This document shows, piece by piece, positions 31,070 to 43,289 of a stretch of 64,000 bases of DNA. The stretch covers positions 1,302,001 to 1,366,000 of the forward strand of contig WJXW01000010.1 in assembly GCA_015832175.1 (NCBI GenBank), read 5' to 3'. This DNA comes from Paraphaeosphaeria minitans (lineage: Eukaryota; Ascomycota; Dothideomycetes; Pleosporales; Didymosphaeriaceae). Position 1 is the stretch's first letter. The number at the start of each line of letters is the position of its first letter. The notes beneath the pieces were generated by a model. It did not search any database and was not told where the DNA came from. It saw only the letters and a program-made list of their open reading frames with translations. A program made the position numbers and the translations under genes.

Positions 31070-34000
31070 CCTTATTAATTCTGTCTACTAAAGCCTTAAT
31101 AGTAATGTGTAGTTTATTTGTTAAAATTAGTGTTTAGAGTGCCTAGTTAGGTGCTTTCTTTGTATAAGTATTAGCAGAATTGTCTTTACTATTAATCTAC
31201 CTAATCTTTATAATTTCCTATTTTTTGTACGACTTCCTAATTAACATAATGTTAATTATAAGGTATTTTTTGTTTATAGTGCCTAGTTGTATAAGGCATT
31301 CGTATAGGGATTTTGAGTTAGTATAGACTATAATAGGAATTAGGGGGATCTAAAGTGTTCGTACGATCTATTAGAGTGTTGTGCTTAATGTAATTATATT
31401 ATTAAAACTGCCTACTAGACTGTATAATTTGCTTGCTAGAACACTTCTAGTTACTCTTTTACACTTTACTAAGTTCTAGTAGATAATGTTGCTATAGATC
31501 TTAAAGTCTTAAGTCGTCGTGCGATATTCCTTTGCTAGCATAATAATAAAGCTAAGCTGTGAGCTTAGGTCTCTATTATTAGTAAAAGAGCTATCTGTAA
31601 AGATAAACAGCTTTGTGTGACCTAGGTTAAGTGGAATAAATTTTAGTCCTTTTTGTGTATTCTAAATTTGCTAGTTTAAACGCATGTTTAGTGCCTTAAT
31701 ATCTTCTTCTATTAGTACTATTGTTTGCGCGGCAATAGATAGGTTAAATGTTACTTCTAGTTAGTAAACTAAAGAGATATATACACCTCTTGCTTATTAT
31801 ATAATATATTAGTGTGCAGTGTCTTTGTCCTAGGGATTAATTGTACGAAGGCTTTTAGCCTATTCTTTCTATTCTAGGGTAATAACACCCTAGGTAAGTT
31901 GGATTTTGCCTCTATTAAACTTAATTACCCTATTTTGTGTTAAGACGCTTTTGTCCTTCGTACGAAACTTTATAGTATAGAGCTGCTCCTTTTTTTATTA
32001 TGTAAAGCTTTTTATAACCACACTAAGGGTGTTATTAGTCTAGAGTCTAGTAATGCTAAATATATTAGGTCCCTTATCTATAATAAGTAGGCATAGGTTG
32101 TACGTTAACACATGCATCCTTAGTTTCTCTTTATAGTGGTTGTGGTATGTCTTAAACTAGTAGAGACCTAATTCTGCTGCGCTATACAGAGGTCGTACAA
32201 CTTACAGAATTATGTTTAGTAGGAAGAAATCGCGCATTTCTGCTAGTGGTTAGGCGTATAATATGCGAAGAAGTTTGTTAGTAAACTATATATAGGCCTA
32301 AGTAATGTCCCTAAGCTTAATGTACATGTTGTATAACTAAATTAGTATTATAGAAAGAGCTAACAGTAACCTCTAGTTTATACGCTAGATAGTAGGGGAT
32401 TGTGTAAAGATCTTTTTTTTTTCTTTGTTTAAATAGCTAGTAAAGATAAGTCTTAATTTCTTATATAGTTAGGTTATCTTGCCTTTAATCTCTTGTACGA
32501 GACGCAGGTTAAAGATATAGCTAGATTGTTTATTAGGGTTGTATAATAAGATTTTAAAAGTGCTATTAGTAATAAGGGTATTTATTTCTGCTATATCTAA
32601 TTCTTTAAAGGGCTAGCTAGGTGTGGTAATAACGCTGTTCGCACGAAGCTTTAGTGTAAGCTTAAAGTTATCTTTTTCTTTTTAGGTAATAAACTAGGTG
32701 TTTAGTCTTTCTAATCTTTGTTAAGCTTCACCTAATCGTGCGACTATGGTAGTTTAGTCCTTCCTAGGTCTTCCTCTTAGTCTTGGCTTTGGAGCTTTAA
32801 TTCGTGCGGCTATAGGAGTATTTATATCTTATGGTTCCTGTGTACTGTTTTTAGTTGCGTAATAGTATGGTTTAACCTGTGTACAGCGTAGTTTTAGAGG
32901 TCTATTTTTAAGCTCTAGGATAATGTCTCTTCCTTTAATACTTTTAATCTTATATAGTCTTTACTATCTCTTTTTTTCTCTTTAGGCTATAACTTTAGAG
33001 CCTAGTAGGAGTGCTAGGGTTCTGTGCGATAATAGGCTATTCCTAGTGTTAATTATATAAGTAATTTTAACTTTAGCTTTGTCCTTTTTAAGCATTTTTA
33101 TTACTTTCTAAACTGTATTGGCTTAGGCAATTAGTTCTAGTAAGGGTGGAGAGTCCTTATTAATCCTTAGGTAGGCACTAAAGACTAGGAGGGTAGGTAC
33201 TATGCTATTAGGCCTAGCTATATTATTTAGTGCCTTTACTACTATCTATAGCACTATCTTGTTGTCTATATAACTGTTAATCTTAGCTCTTAGAATATTA
33301 TACGCTTAGCGTAGTAGTGTATATGCTTTTTTAATCTTGCCTATAGCCTAGTGTGCCTTTACTGGCATTTGCCTATATTCTACCCTAACTATCTTCGCAC
33401 GATTCTGAAACTTATTAGAAGTGAAATTAGTTCCTAGGTTATAGATAATGTAATCTAGTGGGCCTTAGTATATATTAATCTAGCATCTTATTAAGGCATC
33501 CTAGGTGTCTTATATAGTTATTAATCTTAGGAATTAGGCTGCTTAAAAGGATGTGTCTATATTAATAACGTGTAGGATATCCTTTTTACTAATTCGTACG
33601 ACATTAATAATAATTTTATAGTTAAAGTATAAGTTATCCTAGATAGAGAACTTAAAGCGTCTTAGCGCTTAGTTATATAACTAGTAGTAGTAATAGAACT
33701 TCTTTACTTCTTCTAGTATAGAGCTTTCTACTTTATGCCCTACCTAAGTAAGAAGCTTATATAGTCTTTCTGTCTAGGGGTGTCTAAAATAGTAGTGTAG
33801 GCGTTAGAGTTCTGTCTCTGTAAAGAAGAGAGCTGATTCCTTATTACTAAGGTTAAAGAAGGGGTGACCCCACTTTTGTATAACTAGGACTATTGTACTG
33901 TCCCTTTATATAATAATATCTAGAATGTTATTAAAGTATGCCCTAAGTCTGTTAGCATCTACTAGTAATAGTAGGAATAGTGTTAGGGAGTTAAGAATAT

Positions 34001-34250
34001 AGTAGGTTACTATTCCTATAGGGTTAGTAATTTGTATAGTGCCTAGAGATATCTAGAAACCCTATCCTCTAAAGCTAATGTTAGTAGATCCTAGTAACTA
34101 GTCTACTTTAGTAGTTAGGTTTTCGTGTAAGTAGGTAGTAAGCTGGTCCTTTCTTACTATAGACACTCGTGCGGCGCCTATGTCCTAGAGTTCTCTTTAG
34201 TACTTTGTACAATACTAACTAGCTAGAGTAAATAGTTGTGCAGGTTCCTC
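31070..34250 (-). pseudogene. F pol: integrase, RT, RNase H
   Basis: Minus strand, copia order. The integrase is at about 33100-33850, with VINIDTSF near 33550, YNLGTNFTS near 33430 and a C-terminal part to about 32850. RT lies at about 31980-32500, with LRDIT, an AEMRDFF segment, VVRPLYSAAE and the TNNT box near 32030 (DD changed to NN). RNase H is at about 31080-31640, with FTDSSFTNNRDLSSQ near 31590, VKCKRVTRSVLASKLY near 31450 and YTNSKSLYECL near 31300. It belongs to the fungal copia group with an RNase H of the TDxSFANNRDLSSQ type. Stops are fewer than in families A-E. Confidence 0.88.
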
Positions 34251-34399
34251 TATATTCTTATTATCCTTGCTATGTTAGATGTCTTCGCTAGTTATACGAT
34301 AAAAGTAGGTAGTAGAAGTAAAGTATAAGGTAGCTTTCTGTGCTTCTTCTTTATTACTCTATTAGTCTTGTTTATCTTCTTTCTCTTTTGTGTAATAGT

Positions 34400-36030
34400 C
34401 TTTTTCCTCTAGCTCTCTTTTAAAGTTAAGGATGTATACTTATACATCTATAGTAGAGGGTTTATATTTATAGAAGTTAGCGTATAATAATATGTATTAC
34501 CTTCTAGCTCGCTAAGTATCTTTTAGTAGATAGTTAGTAGACTAGCATCTTTCTTTATAGCATATAAAGTATTTCTACTTTATATAAGAGCTTAAACTTC
34601 TAAAGTTACTTCTTCCTTTTAGTCTAAAGGTTAATCTGCCTCTAGAGGGGCTAGATCCTCTTATGCGATTAGGATTATTATATTATTAATTAGTGTAGTA
34701 TACCTCTTTACTATTTTAGAGGAACTGTAACTTCTTCCTATCTTTAGTAACTTAGAGTAACGTATAAAGGTCGCTAAGTAAGCCTTCTACTATGTTTTTA
34801 GGGTTAAACATAGCTTATTTAAGATTAGGATAGCCGCAGTATACTTATATAATAGTAGTATGTAGTTGTAATTTACTACTAAAGCCTTGTCTAAGAGCCC
34901 TTTAGGCTAAGGTAAGCTTATTAATTATTACTTCTAGGGCCTTATGCGATGTAGTAGCTAGATTATCCCTTTTATAGCGTTTAAAGGTAAGAGTGGTCTA
35001 GTCTATCTAGTACTAATTGTGATTAACACTAGTGTTAAAGTGCCTGTTTAGTCTGTTGTACAATTCATCCTATAGAAGTCCTAGTCTAATGTTATGTAGG
35101 TAGTAGGTACTCGCACGATTAGAAAGGATTCCTAGGAAGATGTTTGTATACTAGTCCTATAGTATGCCTAGCCTATAGTATAGTTCTCTAAAGACTTTTG
35201 CCTTGTCTGCTAGGATATTATATAGCCTACTAGTGTAGTTATTCTCTTTACTCTAAGCCTTCTAAAAGAGAATAATCTTGTCTAGCTAGATATAAGCATA
35301 ATCTCCTAGTTATTAAGGAGACTAGGAGTGTCTAGCCTCTTTGTATAATGTAGTTTGTTGGGCAAAAGTAGTCTAGGTTTTAGGCTACTACTACTAGTGT
35401 GGCTCTATATATAGTGTCTCTGTCCTTGCATGTATAGGGATAGGCCCTAGCTGTGCTCTATGTGTATATGTATTACCTACAGATAGTGTAGGTTGTATTA
35501 TTAGGATTATGCGAAGTGGTTTAGGTTGCAGTTACAGCGTTATTATATAAAGGGTCTGTAGCTTATAGTTAAGCTGTGATAGTTTAAAGAGTTTTTTTAT
35601 ATAAGTGTCCTTTATTATAGAATTAGTAGCAACAAAGCCTTCCTTTGTAAGAAAAGTAATAAGCTCTCTTCTTGCTGCATAACTAATCTTATTAAAAGTT
35701 CTCTCCTTCTAGTTGTTAAAATCTTTAGTAAAAGAAGAGATTACCTCTTTACTTTTAAGGCTACTCGCGCGATATTACGCAATTATGTACACTATATAAG
35801 TGTTTAGCTGTTTTAGAGAAGGGGGTAGGTGGCTGTATAGATTCACTCTATTTACCTAGTACTTTTATGCGATCTCTCCTCTTAAGGTAATAGCTTTAAT
35901 ATTTGTTACTTCCTCTACTTATTAAAGCTATATTGCTTTAGCTTTGTCTTTCTGCTAAGGAGGTAGTATTAATTATTACGCGACGTCCTTAGGTTGTAGT
36001 TCTTTTAGGAAGTCTCCTAGTCTTAAGGCT
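34400..36030 (-). pseudogene. F gag with CCCH-type knuckle
   Basis: Minus strand. The capsid-like helical part at about 34750-35300 includes LADKAKVFRELYYRLG. A zinc motif at about 34509-34575 reads KYFICYKERC-stop-STNY; this matches the C-x2-C-x4-C-x4-H arrangement seen in fungal copia gags, with His now Tyr. Gag precedes integrase as expected. The N-terminus cannot be fixed. Confidence 0.7.
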
Positions 36031-36060
36031 ATGTTATTGTTGTCTTTCTTAGTCGTGTAA

Positions 36061-36136
36061 CGTGTCTGCGTTTAGTTATTACTAGTTTAATTATGCAACG
36101 TGTTTGCGTTTAGTTGTCGCTAGTTTAATTGTGCGA
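36061..36136 (-). repeat. F leader tandem duplication, 38 bp unit
   Basis: Two units (36061-36098, 36099-36136) begin CGTGTCTGCGTTTAG and CGTGTTTGCGTTTAG. Unit 1 has A where unit 2 has G (TTATTAC versus TTGTCGC; ATGCAA versus GTGCGA), so each unit carries its own set of RIP-type changes. Confidence 0.85.
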
Positions 36137-36170
36137 CGTGTTTTTTGGGGTTATGAATATGCTTACTATC

Positions 36171-36400
36171 TCCTTTCTTTTCTGTAGAATAGCTTAGACT
36201 AGATTGTGTGACTCTTTATAGATGTGTGCGCTTTGTTTCTGCTTATTGTATAATCTAAAATTTAATCTCTAGTAAAGGTATTATCTCTTTTCTTTTCTAT
36301 AGAATAGCTTAGACTAGATTATACAACTCTTTATAGATATACACGCTTTGTTTCTGCTTATTGTATAATCTAAAATTTAATCTCTAGTAAAGGTAACAAT
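36171..36400 (-). repeat. F leader tandem duplication, 115 bp unit
   Basis: AGAATAGCTTAGACTAGATT recurs at 36186 and 36301. The units differ almost only by transitions. At one site unit 1 has TTGTGTGACTC and unit 2 TTATACAACTC, which fit C-to-T on opposite strands from a common TTGTGCGACTC. Confidence 0.88.
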
Positions 36401-36484
36401 ATAGAGCCTACGTATCCAGCTTGTAGGGCGCTCTGTCTTTAGACCTTACTACTTTGTAGTTAATTGGAATTAACTACTAATTAG

Positions 36485-36722
36485 TGTTAGTTTGGCTTAA
36501 TCTGTAATTAAGTATTTAAGGGTTAATAGTATACTATTGTGCAAAGGGTGAGAAGTAGGTTTAATTAATTACGTCTGGTCTATTGTACAAAGGGGCACTA
36601 AGGGCTTTATAAAGTCTCTGCCTCTTAGTGCTAACCTAAGTAGTGGGTCCTTGTGCGGGTCCCTATAGGTAGGTAGGCCCCCACTTTACCTAGTGCTACT
36701 TATACGATAAACTGTACGGACA
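36485..36722 (-). repeat. 5' LTR of F (238 bp)
   Basis: Plus-strand ends are TGTTAGTTTGGCTTAATC and AACTGTACGGACA. It is less mutated than the left copy. Confidence 0.93.
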
Positions 36723-36727
36723 CTAAT

Positions 36728-39161
36728 ACTAGGCTAGGAATTATTCCTTAGAGCTAGCATGCCCCTTATATAATCTTAGGCTAGAGATTTAATAGTAGAT
36801 TTACGCTTATTTACATTTTAATTACTTTTATTATAAGCTCCTAGCCTACTCTTTCTATACCGCTATTAGGCTTATGCGTATAGGGCAGTAGTCTACTAAT
36901 TATTATTCCTTCCTAATTAGCCCAAAATTTGTACTAGGATTTCCCTCTCTATAGAAGTATTACTGTATTATTATTCTAGTAGATTTTTATAATTCGAAGC
37001 TCGTATTTTATATTAACAAGAGCTAAGAAATTCTGCTACACTCTTATTATCTTAGAAAGCGTCTTTGTTCTAAAATTAAAAACGTAAGGTTTCTTACTAA
37101 AATCTTCTTTAATTAGCAAAACCTAGTTTTCTCTATTTTAAGCAGTAGGCATATTAAATAGATCCTAGAATAATAAGTAAAATAGCCTAGGTAATTGTTC
37201 TCTAGGTCTCCTAGAGATTACCTAGGTTACATGTATAGTAGTATAGTACTTATAATCCTTTCTTAATATTCTAATAATCTTTATACCTTAGGCTGCAGTT
37301 ACTAGAGCTTATAGGGCTCTACTTCCTATATGCCCTACTTAAAGGTGCTAGAGGTCCTTAGAATCTAATCTCTTAATATTAACCTAGGATAATCCTTTAG
37401 TAGTCACACTTATAATAATTAAATAAAAGCGGATTAGCTTATATTATAAGAAAGTAAGATTATACTCGTATGTTAGGTCTACTAAGACAACACTTTGTTC
37501 TAGGCTTCTAATCCTAAGAGTGTAATCTAAACTAAGGTACTAAATCTTTGCTTTCTTTAAAAGAGCTTCTAATATAATATTTATATAAAAGCCTTCTACT
37601 ACTTTTACTCCTTAAAGCAGTAGATCTTCTATAAATCTCTTATTTTTCCTATGTAAAGCGTTCTTAATTAGTCTATTACTAATTTCTAAGATTAGGAGGC
37701 TTTATATACCTGCCTCTACACTTTTGTTTAATAATTAAAACATTCTAGGAATAAGTATTTTATAATTGTTAACTAGGTAAACTACTACAGCACTATCTAG
37801 TATTGTATATTCTAATAGAGAATAAGCGTTAAAATATAGAGTAGAGTAGACACCTAATGCTCTATTGTCTATAAGTAGATTAAATAGGTTTAGTAAAGTA
37901 GTAGTAATACTACTAGAATACTTAATAGTCTTAGTAGAGAATTATTTCTTATTCTATCCTACCTTCGTGATCGCATTACAAAGGTTCGACTACTTAGGCT
38001 ACTTAAGTTAATTAAGAATCTCTAATTTTTCTTTATTAGTAAGATTAAATAATAATATTCTATCCTAGAGTAATTCAGCTATTGTGGTTTAAAGTCTTTA
38101 GCACTCTATTAGTTTCTACCTATAAGTATAAAGCTTATAGGGACAGTTTAGTTATTTCTTTGTCTAATTAGACAAACTAGAACTATTAGAGTTAGTAGAT
38201 TATCTTAATAATCTATTAAAAGTGGCAAATACCCCACTTATTTTATTAGAACTAAATTAGATTAAATACTCCTAGACAAGCGCTAAAAATACCTTCCCTA
38301 GATTATCTAGTGTAATCTAATTCTGTCCTAGCGTCTTATCCTAGATTAGCTGTTAGTTTATTAATTAGGCCTAATCTAGTGCTATACGCGCGGCAATTGC
38401 ATCTAGGAAATCTTAGGTAGTAAGTAGTCTACTAACACTAATTAAGTAGGTCTTCGCTTTTTAATAGAGGAGCTGCCACTCTTTAAACTAAGTCTTAGGA
38501 CTTTGTCTTACCTACTTAGCCTTCTTAAGATAAGCGCAGTATAAAGCTTAAACATTATTTTATATAGCTCTTTTATTTAGTGCGAGATCTTCCTTTAATA
38601 GTTAAATTAGGGACTAAAGCGTAGTATAGTGTGTATTAATTAGAGTAATTATAGTAGGAGTAAGTAGATTAGGCAATACTATAGCGTTTACCTAAGTCTA
38701 GAGATTCTGTATCTTAGTATAGTCTACTTGCTAGTCTAAAACTACTACTCTATATTCTACTATTTATAAAGAAAAGCTCTCCTTATCTATTTTATACTTA
38801 GCAAACTCTGCTTTGTATAATTAAATACTCGCTATAGAGGCTGTATCTGTAATTAGTAATAGTTTTTATAGGAGCAGAGGTTATTCTAGCTTTACGTAAT
38901 TAATTGCTAGAGCATTAATTACCTCTAGATTAATTTAGTTCTAGATTCCTTTTAAGTTTACTTAGAATTAAAGCTAGATAAACTAGTAGGGCTAGCTAGC
39001 GCAATTAATAAGCTATACTTCTACTATTTTAATAATTTTTATAATTAGAAATAGAGGGGTTGTATTGTAGAAAGGTTCTAAATAGAGTGCTGTATAATAA
39101 TTTAAGCGTTACTAAGTAGGTAGGGAGAATTATCCTACGTTCTAAGCGCTAGGCTTATAAC
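36728..39161 (-). pseudogene. E1 gag and integrase N-terminal part
   Basis: Minus strand. Gag lies at about 37900-39100, with a CCHC knuckle near 38505-38550 (LYCAYLKKAK; one Cys kept). The pre-integrase zinc domain is at about 37310-37375 and reads LDSKDL-stop-HL then VGHIGSRAL, corresponding to the LWHxRxGH motif of copia elements. The integrase core runs from there to 36728 and continues beyond F at 29476. E2 carries the same region uninterrupted. Confidence 0.85.
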
Positions 39162-39356
39162 TATTGTAGTAAAAAGGGCTTAAACTATTATAGGATATTC
39201 AGGAGCAGAGTTGTAAAGAATACAAATAGCTAATTATAGGAAAGGATGCTAAAAGGGCAGACTATATACAAAAGAAATAAGCCTCTTGGCAAGAATCCCG
39301 TGATATGAATTAGTGGATCTAGAAAGAATCACGGAAGTGAGTGTTTTACTTTAATA
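39162..39356 (-). repeat. 5' LTR of E1 (195 bp)
   Basis: Plus-strand ends are TATTGTAGTAAAAAGG and TTTTACTTTAATA. The GGTGC duplication follows at 39357-39361. Confidence 0.93.
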
Positions 39357-40748
39357 GGTGCGCTATAGTAACTATATATTTTTTATAGTAGCTGCCACCT
39401 TATAATAAATTAGAAACTATATAATTAGTATATATAGGTCCCTTTTATAGTAAGGAGTCTTTTAGGTTCTAGTTTAGAAACCTCTTACTACTACTATTAT
39501 ATTGTACACATAAGTACCTGGTTATAGGCTACCCTAAGAAGAACTTAATATTTAAGATTATTTACTAAGACTACTACTAGGATAATATACCTAAAAGCGT
39601 TACCTAATTTATGCACAATTACTACTACGTAGGAGTATATATAAACTAGTAAAAGTAGTAAGATCTCTTATAGCTACTCCTAATTATAGACTAGTTAGAC
39701 GCAACTCTTAATAGATTTTATAGTAAACCTCCCCTAGGCCTCTATAGCAGCACTACGATACCTACTTATAATTACTAATAGGCTATTAAAGTATATATAA
39801 CTAGAAGCTATAATCTTTATAATAGTAGAGCACTATACACCCTACTTTTATAATATATAGTAGTAGTTCTATAGCTTCCCTACCTTACTAATTATAGATA
39901 GAGGCTTAGACTAGCTAAAGAAGTTCTAGACTACGCTATATAAATTAACTAGAATAAAGTAACTCCTCTCTACAGTATACTACCCTTAAACTAATAGCGG
40001 CATAGAAAAAATAAACTAGGAGGTACTCTTAGTCTTCTATATTATAGTTAACTTTAAATAAATAAACTAGCTAGACTACCTCCTAGCCTACTAGCTTATA
40101 TTAAATAATAAAGTATCTACTACTATAGGCCTAAGTTTAAACTTTTTACTAAATAGATATTACGTTAATCTCTTTAAGAGAATCCCCTTACTAGCAAAGT
40201 CTAACTGTATCCCTAGTAGGAGAGTAAAGCACTTTCTAGACTACCTTAAAAAAGGGATAGCTTTAGCCTAAGCTACTATTACTTATAAATAGTAGCGTAC
40301 TATAAAGGCTATAAACTACACTTACTACCCTATAGAGTAATTCTAAGTTAGAGATAAAATATAGTTCTTACTACATAATATAAAAACTAACTAGCTAAAG
40401 AAGAAACTTAACTAGTTTAAGATTAAGTATATTATAATAGTTATACTATTCCTACTTATAGTAACACTAGACCTACCTAATAATCTCTATAAAACTATCT
40501 ATATTAATTTTCTTAAGTAAGTAGTAAACAATTCCCTATCTAGTTAGACCTAGACTAACGCCTAGCTAGGTCTAGCTTTAGAGCTAGAAGAAGCAGACCT
40601 AAACCTATATAAATAGAAAGTAGAGGAGATTCTACGCATTAAGAACACCTAAAGAAAATAATAATAGGCGCTAGTAAAGTAAACTAAGTAGGTATTGCTA
40701 ACTTAGGTGCTAGTTAAAAATATTATAGATACTATAGCTCTAGACTAC
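39357..40748 (+). pseudogene. A1 piece 3: integrase and chromodomain
   Basis: Resumes the A1 reading after E1. The integrase zinc region is near 39480-39600. The core runs at about 39690-40100 and includes TIIDRGLD-like residues (SDRG context) near 39890 and LLSTVYYP-stop-TN near 39965-39990, corresponding to the STAYHPQTD motif. The C-terminal domain leads to a chromodomain at about 40590-40748 (KVEEILRIKNT, QALVK, NIIDTIALD). B2 cut the gene in its last codons, after GACTAC. The homologous end is intact in A2 (3640-3720). Confidence 0.88.
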
Positions 40749-40988
40749 TATGGTGCTATAGGTGCGTTTGCCTTAAGTGAGGAATATAAAAGAATGAGTT
40801 AAGTTCTCATATCCAAAATCTATTATACAAATCCAACTACTCTAATTATCTATTAGGTCTCTTTGTGTTTTTTCTAGTTAGCGCTCCCTTCTCTTCCTTT
40901 GTCTATTCCCTAATTAGCTATTTTAAATAACAGTTAATTGGCCCTATGTTTCTCTAATTCTCTATTATAGGCTAACTTTTACACTACA
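40749..40988 (-). repeat. 3' LTR of B2 (240 bp)
   Basis: Plus-strand ends are TATGGTGCTATAGGTGCG and CTTTTACACTACA. Next to it lies the complement of the polypurine tract (TTTTCCTCCCTCTCTTCT). Confidence 0.92.
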
Positions 40989-41112
40989 TTTTCCTCCCTC
41001 TCTTCTAGGCTTAGTCTCTTAAGCCTAGTACCTTACTACCTTTTTAACACCTTATTAGTAGTTACCTCCTAGACCTATAATTTCCTTAATCTTTAGCTAG
41101 CCACCTTTACCT

Positions 41113-41335
41113 AATCATCCTACCTGCTAACCTATCGCCTATCTGCTGCTTATGTCCCTATAATTAAAGTTGTTTATTAACTTCTTTATATATTAGGCAG
41201 CGACGTAGTGTTAGCCTAATTCTAGGCCTATAATTTTACTTTAGCCTCTAGCTAACTAACTGTGCCTAATTATTCTACCTGCTAACCTATCGCCTATCTA
41301 CTGCTTATGTCCCTATAATTAAAGTTATTTATAGA
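41113..41335 (-). repeat. Direct repeat in the 3' end of B2
   Basis: Two copies of about 66 bp (CCTACCTGCTAACCTATCGC and CTACCTGCTAACCTATCGCC starts near 41119 and 41275), 155 bp apart. They match the pair in B1. Confidence 0.85.
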
Positions 41336-41519
41336 CCTTTTAGTATATTAGATAGTAATATCGCGGCAATATTCTCTTATAAACGCTTCTACTAAGCTGC
41401 TTAGGTAGCCTACGCTTAATCTTTAGGGTATATAACTTTAGGATTTCTTCTACTCTATCTTTCTTTTAACCCTTACTCTTACTCTCCTCTTTCTCTTTTA
41501 GTCCTTCTAATACCTATTT

Positions 41520-43275
41520 AATAACTCTGCTGCAGTTATAGTTATAGTTAACTATACCCTAGGTAGAATAGCTACTTCTAGTGCTAGTAGTAGGAAGGGT
41601 AGTAATAACCTAAATAAGTGTGGCCCTTATTAGCGATATAAAGGCGGACCTCTTTATCTATCCTTTAAAGTCTACTAAGGAGTACATTATTAAGTAGTGT
41701 ATATTATCTTAAAAAATTTTTATATTCTGTTACTAACCTTCCTAGTTAGGGTAAGGGCTAATTAGTGTATAAACTATAATCTTCTATGTAAACTAGCTTA
41801 CCTTATCTATAGCCTAGGTATATAGGGTGTTACCCTAGGTCTTATTCCTCGCACTACTAGCGTCTATAAAAATAATAGTTATTTAGACCTTACTATTTAG
41901 CACTTTAATATTAGTAATACTAAAGTAGAGACTATTACTAAGTTCTTTAGCTTAGGCACTAGGGAGGCTCTATTAAAATGTAGATACTATAATGCTAACA
42001 TTAATATAGGTATCTAGTATACTACTACTTTCTCTTGTTTTCTTTCTTCTTCTCTAATTAACTATTACTATACCTACTGCTAGAATAAGAGTAGGAGGAG
42101 TAAGCTTTATTTTAGTGGGAAATATAGCGTTTCCTATCTAGAAGGTAAGCTGCTAAACTAGAAAAGGTATAATAAGTACTAGATAAATAGTAACTATGCC
42201 TTTTACTTTTTTTATTATAAGTTCTAGTTCTAATTCCCTATTACCTAAGGTAATATCTCTTTCTTTTTAGGTAAGCTAGCTAACCCTAGCACTAGTCCTT
42301 TTATACATAATATTATTTTAGCTACTAATATCTTTCCTATTAGTATAACCTACTCTTAGGCTCCTTTTAGTTACACTTCTAAGGCTGTTTCTGCCCTTAA
42401 TACTTTTATTCCTAAAGAGCCTGTAGAACCCTAATATACTATTACTATAAACTATAGTCCTTTTTCTTTAGTAGCCCTTTAAGATTATTTCTAAAGGTCT
42501 TTTAAAGGTTCCCTCTAGTTTCCTCTTAGTAGTGCTTTATTATTTTAGGGTTTTAGTCCTCTAGCTTAAGGGGATTCTTATTCTAGCTCTAATTATAGAT
42601 TACTTAGTTCTAGATTACCTATGCGTCTAGATTCTTTTACTAGAAAAAATGCTCCTTTTTAGCTTTAGCTATCCTCTTAGTCTACTTATTTTTAGTATTC
42701 TTATTCTAGTTCTTTCTTGCCTTATTAGCAGTCTATTAATTAGGCTACTTAAAATTGTGCTAGATCTCTTCTTTAGTCTAAGATAACTAGGGCCTCTAGC
42801 TCTATAGAGCCCTAAACCCTAAATACTTATTAGTCTAGCCGCTACTATAGAGATAATATTACTGTTAATAATAAAAAAGATAATAATTAGTGCCCTAATA
42901 TATCTTTAGCTAGTAACTAGGTGTTCTTTGTTTTTATTTTCTTTCTTTCTCCCTCTCTTTTACTAACTACTTATAGTTAGCTTTTCTAATTCTATATTAG
43001 GAAAGGATTAAGCTAGTTTAATATAATATTAGACTCTTAGGTAGATATATCTTAGTTTATATTAAAATCTAATACTTTTACTCTCTTTAAAATAACTACC
43101 TTTAGTAAATTGCCTCTTGTCTATATAGGTGGCATAATAGCCTATTAGAGTTCTTTCTTCTACTCTGCCCTTTTAGTTCTTATAAGACTATCCTTAAATT
43201 TTAAACTAGAATTACTATGCTTCTCTCTTTCTTTAACCTTTTAATAGCGTAGTAATTTTAGTAGCTTTAGTAGTA
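41520..43275 (+). pseudogene. Long antisense reading frame of B2, unknown Cys-motif protein
   Basis: One plus-strand frame can be followed for about 580 codons from NNSAAVIVIVNYTLGRIATS (41520) to the Ser/Phe-rich end near 43270. Stops are overwhelmingly TAG/TAA at Gln/Trp-compatible positions. Landmarks are LGTREALLKCRYYNANINIG near 41955, TYC-stop-NKSRRSKLYFSGKY near 42085 and YNKY near 42170. B1 has CNKC at the last position and YHCTY at the first, giving a C-x2-C ... C-x2-C pattern about 35 residues apart, as in small zinc-binding modules. The C-terminal half is Ser-rich (SSFLPY, SKLPLVYIGG). It is opposite to gag-pol and unrelated to env or RT as far as I can see. Confidence 0.6.
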
Positions 43276-43289
43276 GAGTCTAAGAGTTA

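Larger units (their letters stand above)
29482..36722 (-). mobile_element. F: full-length copia element inserted in E1
   Basis: LTRs of 238 bp (29482-29719, 36485-36722) and target duplication CTAAT (29477-29481, 36723-36727). The empty site GCCTAATACTAGG is read in E2 near 49238. Gag-pol is on the minus strand. Plus-strand TpG is well kept while CpA is scarce (22 TpG versus 6 CpA in 31501-31860; 13 versus 4 in 34201-34560, counted by hand), unlike the symmetric loss in the other elements. F has therefore been mutated mainly on one strand. Confidence 0.93.
24800..39356 (-). mobile_element. E1: copia element inserted in A1, split by F
   Basis: LTRs of 195 bp (24800-24994, 39162-39356) and target duplication GGTGC (24795-24799, 39357-39361). 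The empty site is readable in A2 near 19880. Element F occupies 29482-36722; without it E1 is about 7.3 kb, the same as E2. Gag-pol is on the minus strand in copia order (gag, integrase, RT, RNase H). A long 1.7 kb 3' region contains an antisense frame. Confidence 0.93.
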
